Assembly: GCA_027622375.1 (NCBI GenBank)
Contig: JAQCAB010000001.1
Location: 51,317-115,316, forward strand
Length of the DNA stretch: 64,000 nucleotides
Direction of reading: 5' to 3'
Origin: Bacteroidota bacterium
GTDB lineage: Bacteria; Bacteroidota; Ignavibacteria; UBA10030; UBA8401
Part shown: one piece after another, positions 40,798 to 50,169 of the stretch
How the letters are laid out: each line of letters opens with the position of its first letter
Numbering within the stretch: position 1 is the stretch's first letter
Made by a program: the position numbers and the translations under genes
The notes under the pieces: generated by a model
What the model was told of the DNA's origin: nothing
The model's database searches: none
The model's input: only the letters and a program-made list of their open reading frames with translations

Positions 40798-41872
40798 ATA
40801 CGAAAATTTACATTCTACAAATTCTCCTTTTTTTAAAGAGTTTTCAGAATCCTTTGAACAAGCTTTAAATTCAGGTTGGTTTATTTTGGGAGAAGGTGTT
40901 CAAAAATTTGAATCTGAATTCTCAAAATTTTTAGGAAGTAAATTTACAATTGGTGTAAACTCAGGATTAGACGCATTAACATTTTCATTAAAAGCTTTAA
41001 ATTTGCCTCATAATTCTGAAGTAATAGTTCCATCAAATACTTATATCGCAACAATTTTATCAATCCTGCAATGCCATTTGATTCCAGTTTTAGTTGAACC
41101 AAATATTTCTACATACAATATTGATCCAGATAAAATTGAGGAAAAAATAACCTCTAACACAAAAGCAATTATTGTTGTTCATTTATATGGTAAATCTTGT
41201 GATATGGATAAAATTGTAAATATTTCAAATAAATATAATTTACCAATTATTGAAGATTGCGCTCAATCGCATGGAGCAAAATTCAAGAAAAAATTGACAG
41301 GTACTTTTGGGACTGGAGCATTTAGTTTTTATCCAACTAAAAATTTAGGTGCTCTCGGTGATGGTGGTGCAGTTGTAACCGATAATGAAATATTTGCATC
41401 TGCAATTAAAAGATTGCGTAATTATGGATCAGATAAAAAATATTATAATGAAGTAATTGGATATAATTCTCGCTTAGATGATATTCAAGCTCGTTTCTTA
41501 TCAATTAAATTAAAATATCTTGATAAAATTACAAGTCACAAACGTAAACTTGCAAAACTATATCATGAAAATTTAAAAAGTGATTTTATTAAACCAATTA
41601 TGCACGAAGATTATTTTGATGTATTTCATATTTATAATATTCGTCATCCTAAAAGAGATCAATTAAAAGAGTTTTTATTAAAAAAAGAAATTAAAACCGA
41701 AATCCATTACCCCGTTTCGCCTCATAAGCAAAATGCCCTAAAATATCTTTTTGGATCTCAAAATTTTCCAATCTCAACTGAAATTCATAATACAACTTTA
41801 AGTTTACCAATTTCATTCGCTCATACCGAAGATGAAATTTATAAAGTTACCGAAACCTTAAATTCTTTTTAA
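40790..41872 (+). CDS. DegT/DnrJ/EryC1/StrS aminotransferase (FdtB/QdtB-like)
   Basis: [82 protein letters not shown] 40790 preferred to 40736. Confidence 0.9.
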   Translation: MIEYENLHSTNSPFFKEFSESFEQALNSGWFILGEGVQKFESEFSKFLGSKFTIGVNSGLDALTFSLKALNLPHNSEVIVPSNTYIATILSILQCHLIPVLVEPNISTYNIDPDKIEEKITSNTKAIIVVHLYGKSCDMDKIVNISNKYNLPIIEDCAQSHGAKFKKKLTGTFGTGAFSFYPTKNLGALGDGGAVVTDNEIFASAIKRLRNYGSDKKYYNEVIGYNSRLDDIQARFLSIKLKYLDKITSHKRKLAKLYHENLKSDFIKPIMHEDYFDVFHIYNIRHPKRDQLKEFLLKKEIKTEIHYPVSPHKQNALKYLFGSQNFPISTEIHNTTLSLPISFAHTEDEIYKVTETLNSF

Positions 41873-41879
41873 GAATTTA
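41859..41879. terminator. AT-rich hairpin containing both convergent stop codons
   Basis: AAATTCTT (41860-41867) TTT AAGAATTT (41871-41878); stops of the + aminotransferase (41870-41872) and - glycosyltransferase (41869-41871) share TTAA. Confidence 0.35.
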
Positions 41880-43119
41880 GAATTTTACTCAACTTTTTTG
41901 TCACATTTAATCTTGAGTATTTTTTTATTTCTTGTAAATTTGGTTTTGACTTTTTAACAATTTTAAAAATATCTTTTTTTGAATAGTTGTACGAAAATAT
42001 TTTTCCACAATTTGCAGATTTTATCATATTCCCCACTTCAATATTATTATCGCCAAAAGCAATAATGGTTTTTCCGGCTCGCAAATATTCATATAATTTA
42101 CCCGGTACATGTCTTGGCTCGGATGCACAAACCAGTAAATAATCTGCATTTTGCATTTCGCTATGTATTTGATTAAATGGCAAAAACCCAATGTATTCAG
42201 TACAATTTGTTAATCCCTCGTTTTCAATTGATTTTTTTATTTCTGGCGCAACTGTTCCAATAAAACGTAGCCTTAAATCATTTCCTTTTTTTCTTTCAAG
42301 AGCAATTGCTTTCCAAAAATATTTTGGATTTTGATAGTCAAATATATTCCCAGCGTGTAAAATAATTGAATACTTTTTCTTTTTTAATTTTATTTTTTTA
42401 AAATCTTCTTCATTATATCCCCATGGTAAAACTTCAGTTTTATTTTTCAAAAATTTATATTTTTTATGATATTCTGTTTCAGTGGTTTTTGTTACAAAAA
42501 TCGACTTTGTACTTTCATCTAATATTTTTTCTTCCAGGTAATTATCAATTTTTAAAGTTGGTTTTGATCTTTTAAAATTTTTGTAATATACAATATCAAC
42601 CCAAGGATCAATCAAAACAGGATAATGTGGAATATTAAATTTATTTGTAACAAAATTACCTATTAGATGCGTGCTATGCGGTGGACCAATTGTTACAACT
42701 GCATCAATTTTATTTTTTTTTAGATATTTTGAAATCATTTTTGTAGCAGAAAAATACCATCCAACTCTTGCATCGGGAACAAATAAATTCATTCTTATCC
42801 AAATTGATAATTTATGCCGCAATGATTTATTCTCAAGAGAAATTGCCTCGGAAGCTGAAAGCGCATCATCTTTATTTTTTCCAATAAATTTTTTATAAAA
42901 ATTAAAAGGATCATTTGCTTTTGATTTTAATTCAATTAAATTTTTTGGAATTTCTTTTAACAAACTTAAATCTTTTTCTGAAAAATTATCTTCATCAACT
43001 GTTGCAACTATCGGCGCCCAATCAAATTTTGGAAGATGTTTTACAATTGCAAGTGGCCAATGCACAGATGCTTTTCCCGATGGTGGCCAAAAATATGTAA
43101 CTATCAAAACTTTCTTCAT
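41869..43119 (-). CDS. Glycosyltransferase (GT4-like)
   Basis: [32 protein letters not shown]...[17 protein letters not shown]...[20 protein letters not shown]...[25 protein letters not shown]. Confidence 0.85.
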   Translation of the reverse strand: MKKVLIVTYFWPPSGKASVHWPLAIVKHLPKFDWAPIVATVDEDNFSEKDLSLLKEIPKNLIELKSKANDPFNFYKKFIGKNKDDALSASEAISLENKSLRHKLSIWIRMNLFVPDARVGWYFSATKMISKYLKKNKIDAVVTIGPPHSTHLIGNFVTNKFNIPHYPVLIDPWVDIVYYKNFKRSKPTLKIDNYLEEKILDESTKSIFVTKTTETEYHKKYKFLKNKTEVLPWGYNEEDFKKIKLKKKKYSIILHAGNIFDYQNPKYFWKAIALERKKGNDLRLRFIGTVAPEIKKSIENEGLTNCTEYIGFLPFNQIHSEMQNADYLLVCASEPRHVPGKLYEYLRAGKTIIAFGDNNIEVGNMIKSANCGKIFSYNYSKKDIFKIVKKSKPNLQEIKKYSRLNVTKKLSKILNS

Positions 43120-43183
43120 CTTGTTAATATCGACAATTCTTATTATTTAGTATATGATAATATAAAAAAATTCTCAGCAATTT

Positions 43184-44446
43184 ATGGACAAATTCTTAAT
43201 TCGTGGCGGCAAAAAATTAAAAGGAGAGATTAAAATAAGTGGCGCAAAAAATGCATCACTTGCTTTAATGCCCGCTACTTTACTTGCAAGCGGAAAATAC
43301 GAACTTTACAATACTCCAAATTTAAAAGATGTAAATACGATGATAAAATTGCTTTCATCAATGGGAGTAACTTTTGAAAGAAATAATACAACTTTAAGTG
43401 TAAATACATTTCGAGTAAACAAATTTGAAGCGCCATATGAACATGTTAAAAAAATGAGAGCGTCAATTTATGTTTTGGGTCCACTTATTTCGAGATATGG
43501 AAAAGCAAAAGTTTCTTTACCAGGTGGATGTGCATGGGGGCCACGTCCAGTAAATCTACATATTGAAGCTATTAAAAAATTGGGAGCAAAAATTGAAATT
43601 GATCGTGGTTACATTATTGCAAAAGCAAAAAAATTAAAAGGCGCTAAAATAGTTTTTGATATCCAAAGTGTTGGCGCAACTGGAAATACTTTAATGGCTG
43701 CTGTTCTTGCAAAAGGATCAACGAAAATTGAAAACGCTGCTACTGAACCCGAAATTACAAATTTGATTGAAATGCTGATTTCGATGGGTGCAAAAATAAA
43801 TGGAATTGGTACAACCATTTTAGAAATTGAAGGTGTTGAGGAACTTCATCCAACTTCTATAAAAACAATTCCTGATAGAATTGAGGCAGGAACAATGTTA
43901 ATTGCAGGCGCAATGTGTGGTGGTAAAATTACAATTACAAATTGTGAACCTAAACATATTACTTCAGTACTTCTAAAACTTAAAGAAGCGGGAGCAAAAA
44001 TAAAAATAAGTGGAAGTTCAGTTACAATTTCTGCTCCAAAAATAATTAAGCCTGTTGATGTTACAACTGAAGTTTATCCCGGCTTTCCGACTGATATGCA
44101 AGCTCAATGGATAAGTTTAATGAGTTTGGCAAAAGGAAATTCAAAAATTATTGATACAATTTATTATGATAGATTTAGCCATGTGCCAGAATTACAGCGG
44201 CTTGGGGCAAATATTAATTTGATAGAAAATATTGCAAGTGTTACAGGATCAAAAAAATTAACAAGCGCAAAAGTAATGTCAACTGATTTAAGAGCATCAG
44301 CTGCATTGATACTCGCTGCATTAGCAGCTAAAGGTGTAACTGAAGTTTTTCGCATTTATCATTTAGATAGAGGATATGAGGAAATAGAAAAAAAATTACG
44401 ATCTGCAGGAGCAGATATATCGCGTGTTGCGAGTGAAGAATATTAA
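43184..44446 (+). CDS. murA: UDP-N-acetylglucosamine 1-carboxyvinyltransferase
   Basis: IRGGKKLKGEIKISGAKNASLALMPATLLASG, SLPGGCAWGPRPVNLHI, YPGFPTDMQAQW, FSHVPELQRLGA, DLRASAALILAALAAKG. Confidence 0.96.
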   Translation: MDKFLIRGGKKLKGEIKISGAKNASLALMPATLLASGKYELYNTPNLKDVNTMIKLLSSMGVTFERNNTTLSVNTFRVNKFEAPYEHVKKMRASIYVLGPLISRYGKAKVSLPGGCAWGPRPVNLHIEAIKKLGAKIEIDRGYIIAKAKKLKGAKIVFDIQSVGATGNTLMAAVLAKGSTKIENAATEPEITNLIEMLISMGAKINGIGTTILEIEGVEELHPTSIKTIPDRIEAGTMLIAGAMCGGKITITNCEPKHITSVLLKLKEAGAKIKISGSSVTISAPKIIKPVDVTTEVYPGFPTDMQAQWISLMSLAKGNSKIIDTIYYDRFSHVPELQRLGANINLIENIASVTGSKKLTSAKVMSTDLRASAALILAALAAKGVTEVFRIYHLDRGYEEIEKKLRSAGADISRVASEEY

Positions 44447-44463
44447 TTTCAAAAACAACAAAT

Positions 44464-44883
44464 ATGCCTAAAATAATTATTATTTGCACTGGCAATAGTG
44501 TTCGGAGTCAAATGGCACATGGTTTTTTTGAAAACCATTTAAATAAATCTGCCGAGATTTACAGTGCTGGTACCAATCCAAGTTTTGTTCATCCAAGAGC
44601 AATAATAGTTATGAAAGAAATTGGAATTGATATTTCAAAACACTCAAGTAATTTTGTTGGTGATTACGATAATATTGAATTTGATTTTATTATTACAGTT
44701 TGCGATAGCGCAAAAGAAAGTTGCCCATTTTTACCTGGTAAAGGGAAAAGAATTCATCATCCATTTAATGATCCTTCGAGCGTTTGGGGAAGTGAAGATG
44801 AAATACTTGATAGTTTCAGAAAAACTAGAGATCAAATAAAAAACTTTTGTCTTAATTTTATTAAAGAAAATAATTTAAAATAA
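44464..44883 (+). CDS. Arsenate reductase / low-molecular-weight phosphatase-like (ArsC, thioredoxin-coupled type)
   Basis: IICTGNSVRSQMAHGFFENHL, YSAGTNPSFVHPRAI, TVCDSAKESCPFLPG (two resolving Cys), FNDPSSVWGSEDEILDSFRKTRDQI. Confidence 0.82.
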   Translation: MPKIIIICTGNSVRSQMAHGFFENHLNKSAEIYSAGTNPSFVHPRAIIVMKEIGIDISKHSSNFVGDYDNIEFDFIITVCDSAKESCPFLPGKGKRIHHPFNDPSSVWGSEDEILDSFRKTRDQIKNFCLNFIKENNLK

Positions 44884-44946
44884 ATTTTTTAAACTTGTTC
44901 TATCTTATTTATTGATTAAGCTTTAAACAAAGATTATATTTTTTTT

Positions 44947-46326
44947 ATGGATACAAAGGAATTTAAAAATTTCATAATTAAAGCAGTCGATAATAATTTT
45001 AAATGGAGTAAGAATTGGGAGAATTTTAAATTTGACGATTCAATTAAAATTTCAAAAACTGAAACAAAAAAAATAATTGCTGATTTACAAAATAAATTAA
45101 ATAACAGCTATCCGTTTTTTCATCCAAGCTATATGGGGCAGATGATTACGCCCCCTCATCCAATTGCAATTATTTCGTATTTAATGGCGCTTCAAATAAA
45201 TCCCAATAATCATGCTTTGGATGGTGGCCCAGCTACGACTGAACTTGAAATTGAAGTTATTAAAGAACTTTCAAAAATGTTTGGTTACAAAACTTGGCTT
45301 GGTCATTTGACCGCCTCTGGCACAATTGCAAATCTTGAAGCTTTATGGATTGCTCGCGAAATAAATCCAAAGAAAAAAATTGCTTTTTCAACCGAGAGCC
45401 ATTACTCGCACAAACGAATTTGTCAACTTCTGCGAGTTCCTTTTGTCGAAATAAAATCAAATCAAAATGGAAAAATTGATTTAGAAGATTTAAAAACTAA
45501 ACTGAAATATAATTCTATTGGAACATTAGTAATAAATATTGGAACAACTGGTTTTGGTGCGCTTGATAATTTAAAAGAAATAATTCCACTTGCAAAAATA
45601 TATAATGTTCGCTTACATGCTGATGCAGCATATGGCGGTTTTTTTAAATTGCTTTCAAAAATAAATCCACCAGAAGTTGATTCAAATATTTTTGATTTAT
45701 TAAATAAATGTGATAGCGTTGTAATTGATCCTCACAAAAGAGGTTTACAACCTTATGGTTGCGGTTGTGTAATTTATCGGGATAATAAAGTTGGAAAATT
45801 TTTTAAGCACGATTCTCCATATACATATTTTACTTCTCAAGATGTTCATCTCGGCGAATTAACTTTTGAATGTTCCAGATCGGGTGCTGCTGCAGCAAGT
45901 TTGTGGGCTACATTAAAAGCATTTCCACTTGAACCAAATTTTGGACTGGGAAAGATTCTTTCGCAAACCAGAAGTTGTGCTCTTAAGTGGGATAAATTGA
46001 TAAACAAAAGTGATGTATTGAATTCATTAGTAAAACCTGAACTTGATATTGTTACTTACTACGCGAGAACAAAATATTTTGCCACTTCTCAAATTTCAAA
46101 TTCTTCTGAAAATATTTTTAATGAATTAATGAATCGACCAAAAAATAAAATCTATTTAGCTAAATATAAAATTGATCCACGAAAATTTAAATTACTAAAT
46201 CCAAAAGCCAAAATTGATTCTAAAGAAGTTACAATTTTAAGAAGTGTATTTATGAAGCCTGAACATAATATCTATGTTCAGGGATTATTTAACCAAATTG
46301 AGGCTGTTGCTCAAAAATATATTTAA
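44947..46326 (+). CDS. Pyridoxal-dependent (group II) decarboxylase family protein
   Basis: GQMITPPHPIAIISYL, GHLTASGTIANLEALWIAR, LHADAAYGGFF, VVIDPHKRGLQPYGCGCVIYRD. Confidence 0.85.
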   Translation: MDTKEFKNFIIKAVDNNFKWSKNWENFKFDDSIKISKTETKKIIADLQNKLNNSYPFFHPSYMGQMITPPHPIAIISYLMALQINPNNHALDGGPATTELEIEVIKELSKMFGYKTWLGHLTASGTIANLEALWIAREINPKKKIAFSTESHYSHKRICQLLRVPFVEIKSNQNGKIDLEDLKTKLKYNSIGTLVINIGTTGFGALDNLKEIIPLAKIYNVRLHADAAYGGFFKLLSKINPPEVDSNIFDLLNKCDSVVIDPHKRGLQPYGCGCVIYRDNKVGKFFKHDSPYTYFTSQDVHLGELTFECSRSGAAAASLWATLKAFPLEPNFGLGKILSQTRSCALKWDKLINKSDVLNSLVKPELDIVTYYARTKYFATSQISNSSENIFNELMNRPKNKIYLAKYKIDPRKFKLLNPKAKIDSKEVTILRSVFMKPEHNIYVQGLFNQIEAVAQKYI

Positions 46327-46331
46327 TAAAT

Positions 46332-47996
46332 TTATTTTGAGAGAATCATCCTTTTTGTTAAACTTTGATTGCCCGCATTCAAAATGTAATAATAAACTCC
46401 ACTTGGTAAATTGTTAGATTTAAATTCAACTGAATGGCTTCCTGCGTAAATTTGAGAATTTACAAGTGTAGAAATTTCTTTTCCCAAAATGTCATAAACT
46501 TTTAAAGTAACAAATTCACTTGTTGACAAATAATAATTAATTGTTGTTGATGGATTAAATGGATTTGGATAATTTTGCGCTAAAAAGTGAGTAGTAGCAA
46601 TAACTTTTTCATCATCAACTGAATTTATAATTTTAGGAAGTTTGATTGTAATATTTACGGTTGCACCGAGTGTTAAATTTAATTTTTGATAAATCGCTTT
46701 GTAAGAATTTCCAGATGGAGTTATTTTAACAGTCATTGTATCATATAACCCACCAATTCCAACTTTGCCAACACTATTTGTAATAAAAATATTTGGGTTG
46801 TTGGGAATTTCAACTGTAACATTTGGTATTGGAAGTCCACTTGTTGAGTCAGCAATTGTTAAAAATGAACGAGCGACTTTAATTGTACTTGGTGAGAGTG
46901 TGCCAGGGAACTCAATTACATATAAACCATTTGACATATCTGAGAGAATAATTTTTCCGGAAGGAAAATTTGGGAATACCCCCCAAACTCCATCATATAT
47001 TGTAGTGTCTAGTGAATGTGTATCATAATTACCAACTTCCACAGGAATATTTGGATCTTTTAAATCAACAATTCTTAATCCTTGAGTGTAATATGCAACA
47101 TATGCATAATCACCTCGAACATGAGCATTATGACTTCTTGAATATTTACTAGGCCTATATTTCGCTGCAAGTTTTACATCCATAATATTAGTTCTATCCC
47201 AAATTCTCAAAATATTTTCAGATCCAATTTCATCAGTTGATAAAATAAATTTTTTATCTGAAGTAAGATCTACATTATGCGTTCCCGAAAAAGGATAAGA
47301 AACTTTAGCAATTCGTTTCATATTAAATTTATCTCGTGCGTCAATTATTTCAATTCCACCACCAGAATAAATTGCAGCTGCATAAATTGTGTCATTATAA
47401 ATTGCGGAATCATGAACATAAACACCTTGATACATTCCAAGTGGAGTTGGATTTTCAGGATCGGTTAAATCAAGAGCAATCACTCCACCAGTAAAATTTG
47501 GTGATCGACTCTTGCTTGAGCCATTTAAATATAAAGTCTTTCCTTCAATTGAAATTGAGTGACTTGAAACTACTGTATCTTTTTGTTGAGTTGTGTTATT
47601 TAAAAATGTTGGTAAAATTGTTTTGACTAATGTTGCAGAGGTTGGTAAATTACTTAAATTAATTATTTGGAGTCCGTAACCTGCTGAAGATCGATTTTCG
47701 GTTACTACATAACAATAATTTTGGTAGACTTTCATTTCTTTCCATAATGAACTTGGACCAGGAATAAATGCAACTTCAGTAATTGGTTGAGAGTTTATAT
47801 CTATAATTGAAGTCCCATTTTGATTTCCAATAATTGCATATTCTTTTCCATTAGGAGCAACATAACCATAACAACTTGCGTAACTGCCAGTTCGTGGCTT
47901 TAAACTTCCGTACAAAGTTGTATTTAATGGTAACTGTATAGATTGTGAGAATAAATAAGCTACTGATGAAATAATTAATAAAAATATTTTTGACAT
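46332..47996 (-). CDS. Secreted choice-of-anchor-B/LVIVD-repeat protein with T9SS C-terminal sorting domain
   Basis: Signal peptide; repeated 'xxIIDxxD/LRIVDLKDPNIPVEVGNYDT'; C-terminus NYPNPFNPSTTINYYL...VYDILGKEISTLVNSQIYAGSHSVEFKSNNLPSGVYYYIL. Confidence 0.87.
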   Translation of the reverse strand: MSKIFLLIISSVAYLFSQSIQLPLNTTLYGSLKPRTGSYASCYGYVAPNGKEYAIIGNQNGTSIIDINSQPITEVAFIPGPSSLWKEMKVYQNYCYVVTENRSSAGYGLQIINLSNLPTSATLVKTILPTFLNNTTQQKDTVVSSHSISIEGKTLYLNGSSKSRSPNFTGGVIALDLTDPENPTPLGMYQGVYVHDSAIYNDTIYAAAIYSGGGIEIIDARDKFNMKRIAKVSYPFSGTHNVDLTSDKKFILSTDEIGSENILRIWDRTNIMDVKLAAKYRPSKYSRSHNAHVRGDYAYVAYYTQGLRIVDLKDPNIPVEVGNYDTHSLDTTIYDGVWGVFPNFPSGKIILSDMSNGLYVIEFPGTLSPSTIKVARSFLTIADSTSGLPIPNVTVEIPNNPNIFITNSVGKVGIGGLYDTMTVKITPSGNSYKAIYQKLNLTLGATVNITIKLPKIINSVDDEKVIATTHFLAQNYPNPFNPSTTINYYLSTSEFVTLKVYDILGKEISTLVNSQIYAGSHSVEFKSNNLPSGVYYYILNAGNQSLTKRMILSK

Positions 47997-48005
47997 TTAA
48001 TTTCC

Positions 48006-50090
48006 TTATTTAATTAAAACCATTTTATTTGTTTTGCGTATTTGTGACTTAAAATTAATAAATTTTATTGAATAATAATAGACTCCACTTGCTAAATTGT
48101 TTGCAACAAAACTATAATTTTGACTTCCAGAATTTAGTTTTCCCAAATTAATTGATTCAACTATTTCTCCAAGTATTGAATAAATATCTATTTCAACAAT
48201 TCCATCTGCTGGTAATTCAAATTTTATTGAGGTTGAAGAATTAAATGGATTTGGATAATTTCCTAAAATATTAAAATTATTTGGAATTATTTTTTCATCA
48301 ACATTTAAATAAACACTTCCAGAGTAATACAATATCCCCCCTTTTCCATTGCCAATAAATAAATCAGGAATTATTTTATTTGATAAATTAACCGCCACTG
48401 GTGCAGAATTTATTTTTATTAAATCAGTTGAGATTTTAAAACTATTTGATTGAGTTGAACTAAATTGAGGAGAAGAACTTGTTCCAATATTTGTAAAAAG
48501 TTTAATTGTACCTTCGCTATTACCAGATATTAAATTTTTCTTGTTTCCATAATTTAAAATTGAAGGAGTTGCATCGGTTCCAACATCAATTAAATCAGTT
48601 ACACTGGAAGTAATTTCAAATTTTGGATTCAATTTTGTACCAACATTTTTTAGGAATATTATTTTACCGGCACTATTTCCAATTAATAAATCTAGTAAAG
48701 AGTCATTTGTAATATCAGATAAATATGGTGCGGCATTATATCCAATATCTAGAGTATCAAGACCAAAAATTTGAAAAGTAAAATTAATATTATTCTCTTG
48801 CGAAATATTTTTATAAAATCTCACGCTGCCTGTATAATCTCCAATAAGTAAATCTGGCTTACCATCACCGTCTAAATCTCCAGCAGTTGGAGTTACGTAA
48901 TACAAGTTTGGTAAGCTTAATATCACAATATTACTATCTAAAAATTTTGGATTTTGGTTATCAGTAATATTTTTAAATAGTAAAATATTTCCACGATCAC
49001 TTCCAATAATTAAATCTTCATCACCATCTAAATCTAAATCACAAAAAGTGGGGAAACTTCTTGAACCAACATCCAGCATAGTTAATATATTTGTTGAAAT
49101 TAATTTGTAAAAAGGCGATTTGTTTGTTCCGATATTTTTATAAAACAATAACGAGTTTGTTGTTTGTGTAAAAAATAATGATCCAACAATTAAATCAATC
49201 TTAGAGTCACCATCGTAATCAACATGTTGTGTCATATTAAATCCGGCTGTTTTAATTGGTGATTCTTTTGGATAGGTTGAATCCCGCAAAACTAATTTTG
49301 GATTAGTTGTTGTTCCTGTATTTTGCAAATAATATAAACTTGAATTAAAAAAATCTCCCCAAAATAAATCTAAAGTGCCGTTGCTATCCGAATCAAAAAA
49401 TTCTAAAACACAAGAGCCATGCCTCATCTGAAAATTATTTTTTTTCTGTGTTAATCCGCTACCTTGAATATTTAATTGTTGCCAATAATCAGTAACATAT
49501 CTGTAACTAAAATTATTTGCGGTGCCGATATTTTCGTAAAAAGTGACTTGGCCGTTTGAAGTGCCGGCAAAAAAATCAAAATCTCCATCTCCATCAATAT
49601 CAACAAAACTTGGAACTGCATAAAACTCGCATTGAATAAAATTACCTATTGTGTCTTTTACTGCTGATGAAATAGTTTGAAATATTGGATTATTTTTTGT
49701 TCCGATATTTTTATTAAATGTAATTCCCAAATTTAAATTGTTCCCGAAGCAATCAAGATCCCCATCATTATCAATATCGACAAACTTAACCCAATTAACA
49801 GTTTGGATTGCAAAACTTCTTGTTGGTTTTAATTTATATTTTGTGGGATTTTCACATTCGTAAAACTGTAAAACATCATCTCGATCAATAATAAATAAAT
49901 CTAAATCATTATCATTATCAATATCTACAAATTGAAATCGCGGGTTGTCAATTCCACCCGCAAAAGGATTTTGATAAAGTTCTGAATTGTTTGTAATTGG
50001 AATTTTGTGAGGCTCAAAATTATACAAAAGTGGAACATTTTGGCTTTGTAATTTTATAAAAGTAAATAATGTGAGCCACAAATATTTCAT
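48006..50090 (-). CDS. Secreted VCBS/FG-GAP repeat protein with T9SS C-terminal sorting domain
   Basis: Many VDIDNDGDLD / GDLDGDGKPDLLIGDYTG repeats; C-terminus NYPNPFNSSTSIKFEL...LASGVYYYSIKF. Confidence 0.9.
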   Translation of the reverse strand: MKYLWLTLFTFIKLQSQNVPLLYNFEPHKIPITNNSELYQNPFAGGIDNPRFQFVDIDNDNDLDLFIIDRDDVLQFYECENPTKYKLKPTRSFAIQTVNWVKFVDIDNDGDLDCFGNNLNLGITFNKNIGTKNNPIFQTISSAVKDTIGNFIQCEFYAVPSFVDIDGDGDFDFFAGTSNGQVTFYENIGTANNFSYRYVTDYWQQLNIQGSGLTQKKNNFQMRHGSCVLEFFDSDSNGTLDLFWGDFFNSSLYYLQNTGTTTNPKLVLRDSTYPKESPIKTAGFNMTQHVDYDGDSKIDLIVGSLFFTQTTNSLLFYKNIGTNKSPFYKLISTNILTMLDVGSRSFPTFCDLDLDGDEDLIIGSDRGNILLFKNITDNQNPKFLDSNIVILSLPNLYYVTPTAGDLDGDGKPDLLIGDYTGSVRFYKNISQENNINFTFQIFGLDTLDIGYNAAPYLSDITNDSLLDLLIGNSAGKIIFLKNVGTKLNPKFEITSSVTDLIDVGTDATPSILNYGNKKNLISGNSEGTIKLFTNIGTSSSPQFSSTQSNSFKISTDLIKINSAPVAVNLSNKIIPDLFIGNGKGGILYYSGSVYLNVDEKIIPNNFNILGNYPNPFNSSTSIKFELPADGIVEIDIYSILGEIVESINLGKLNSGSQNYSFVANNLASGVYYYSIKFINFKSQIRKTNKMVLIK

Positions 50091-50118
50091 TTAGTAAATT
50101 AGTAGATATTTAATAAAC

Positions 50119-50145
50119 AAAAAAGCCCTCAATAAAGAAGGCTTT
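50119..50145 (-). terminator. Rho-independent terminator downstream of the ppiD-like gene
   Basis: On the - strand: AAAGCCTTC TTTATT GAGGGCTTT followed by TTT; 9-bp stem (one G-U), 6-nt loop, U tract. Confidence 0.85.
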
Positions 50146-50169
50146 ATATTTTTGAAAATAAAATAATTT

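Noticed and set aside
46321-46340. AATAAATTTATT palindrome between convergent genes as terminator
   Set aside because: Purely A/T with no loop or GC stem; likely to occur by chance at this base composition.
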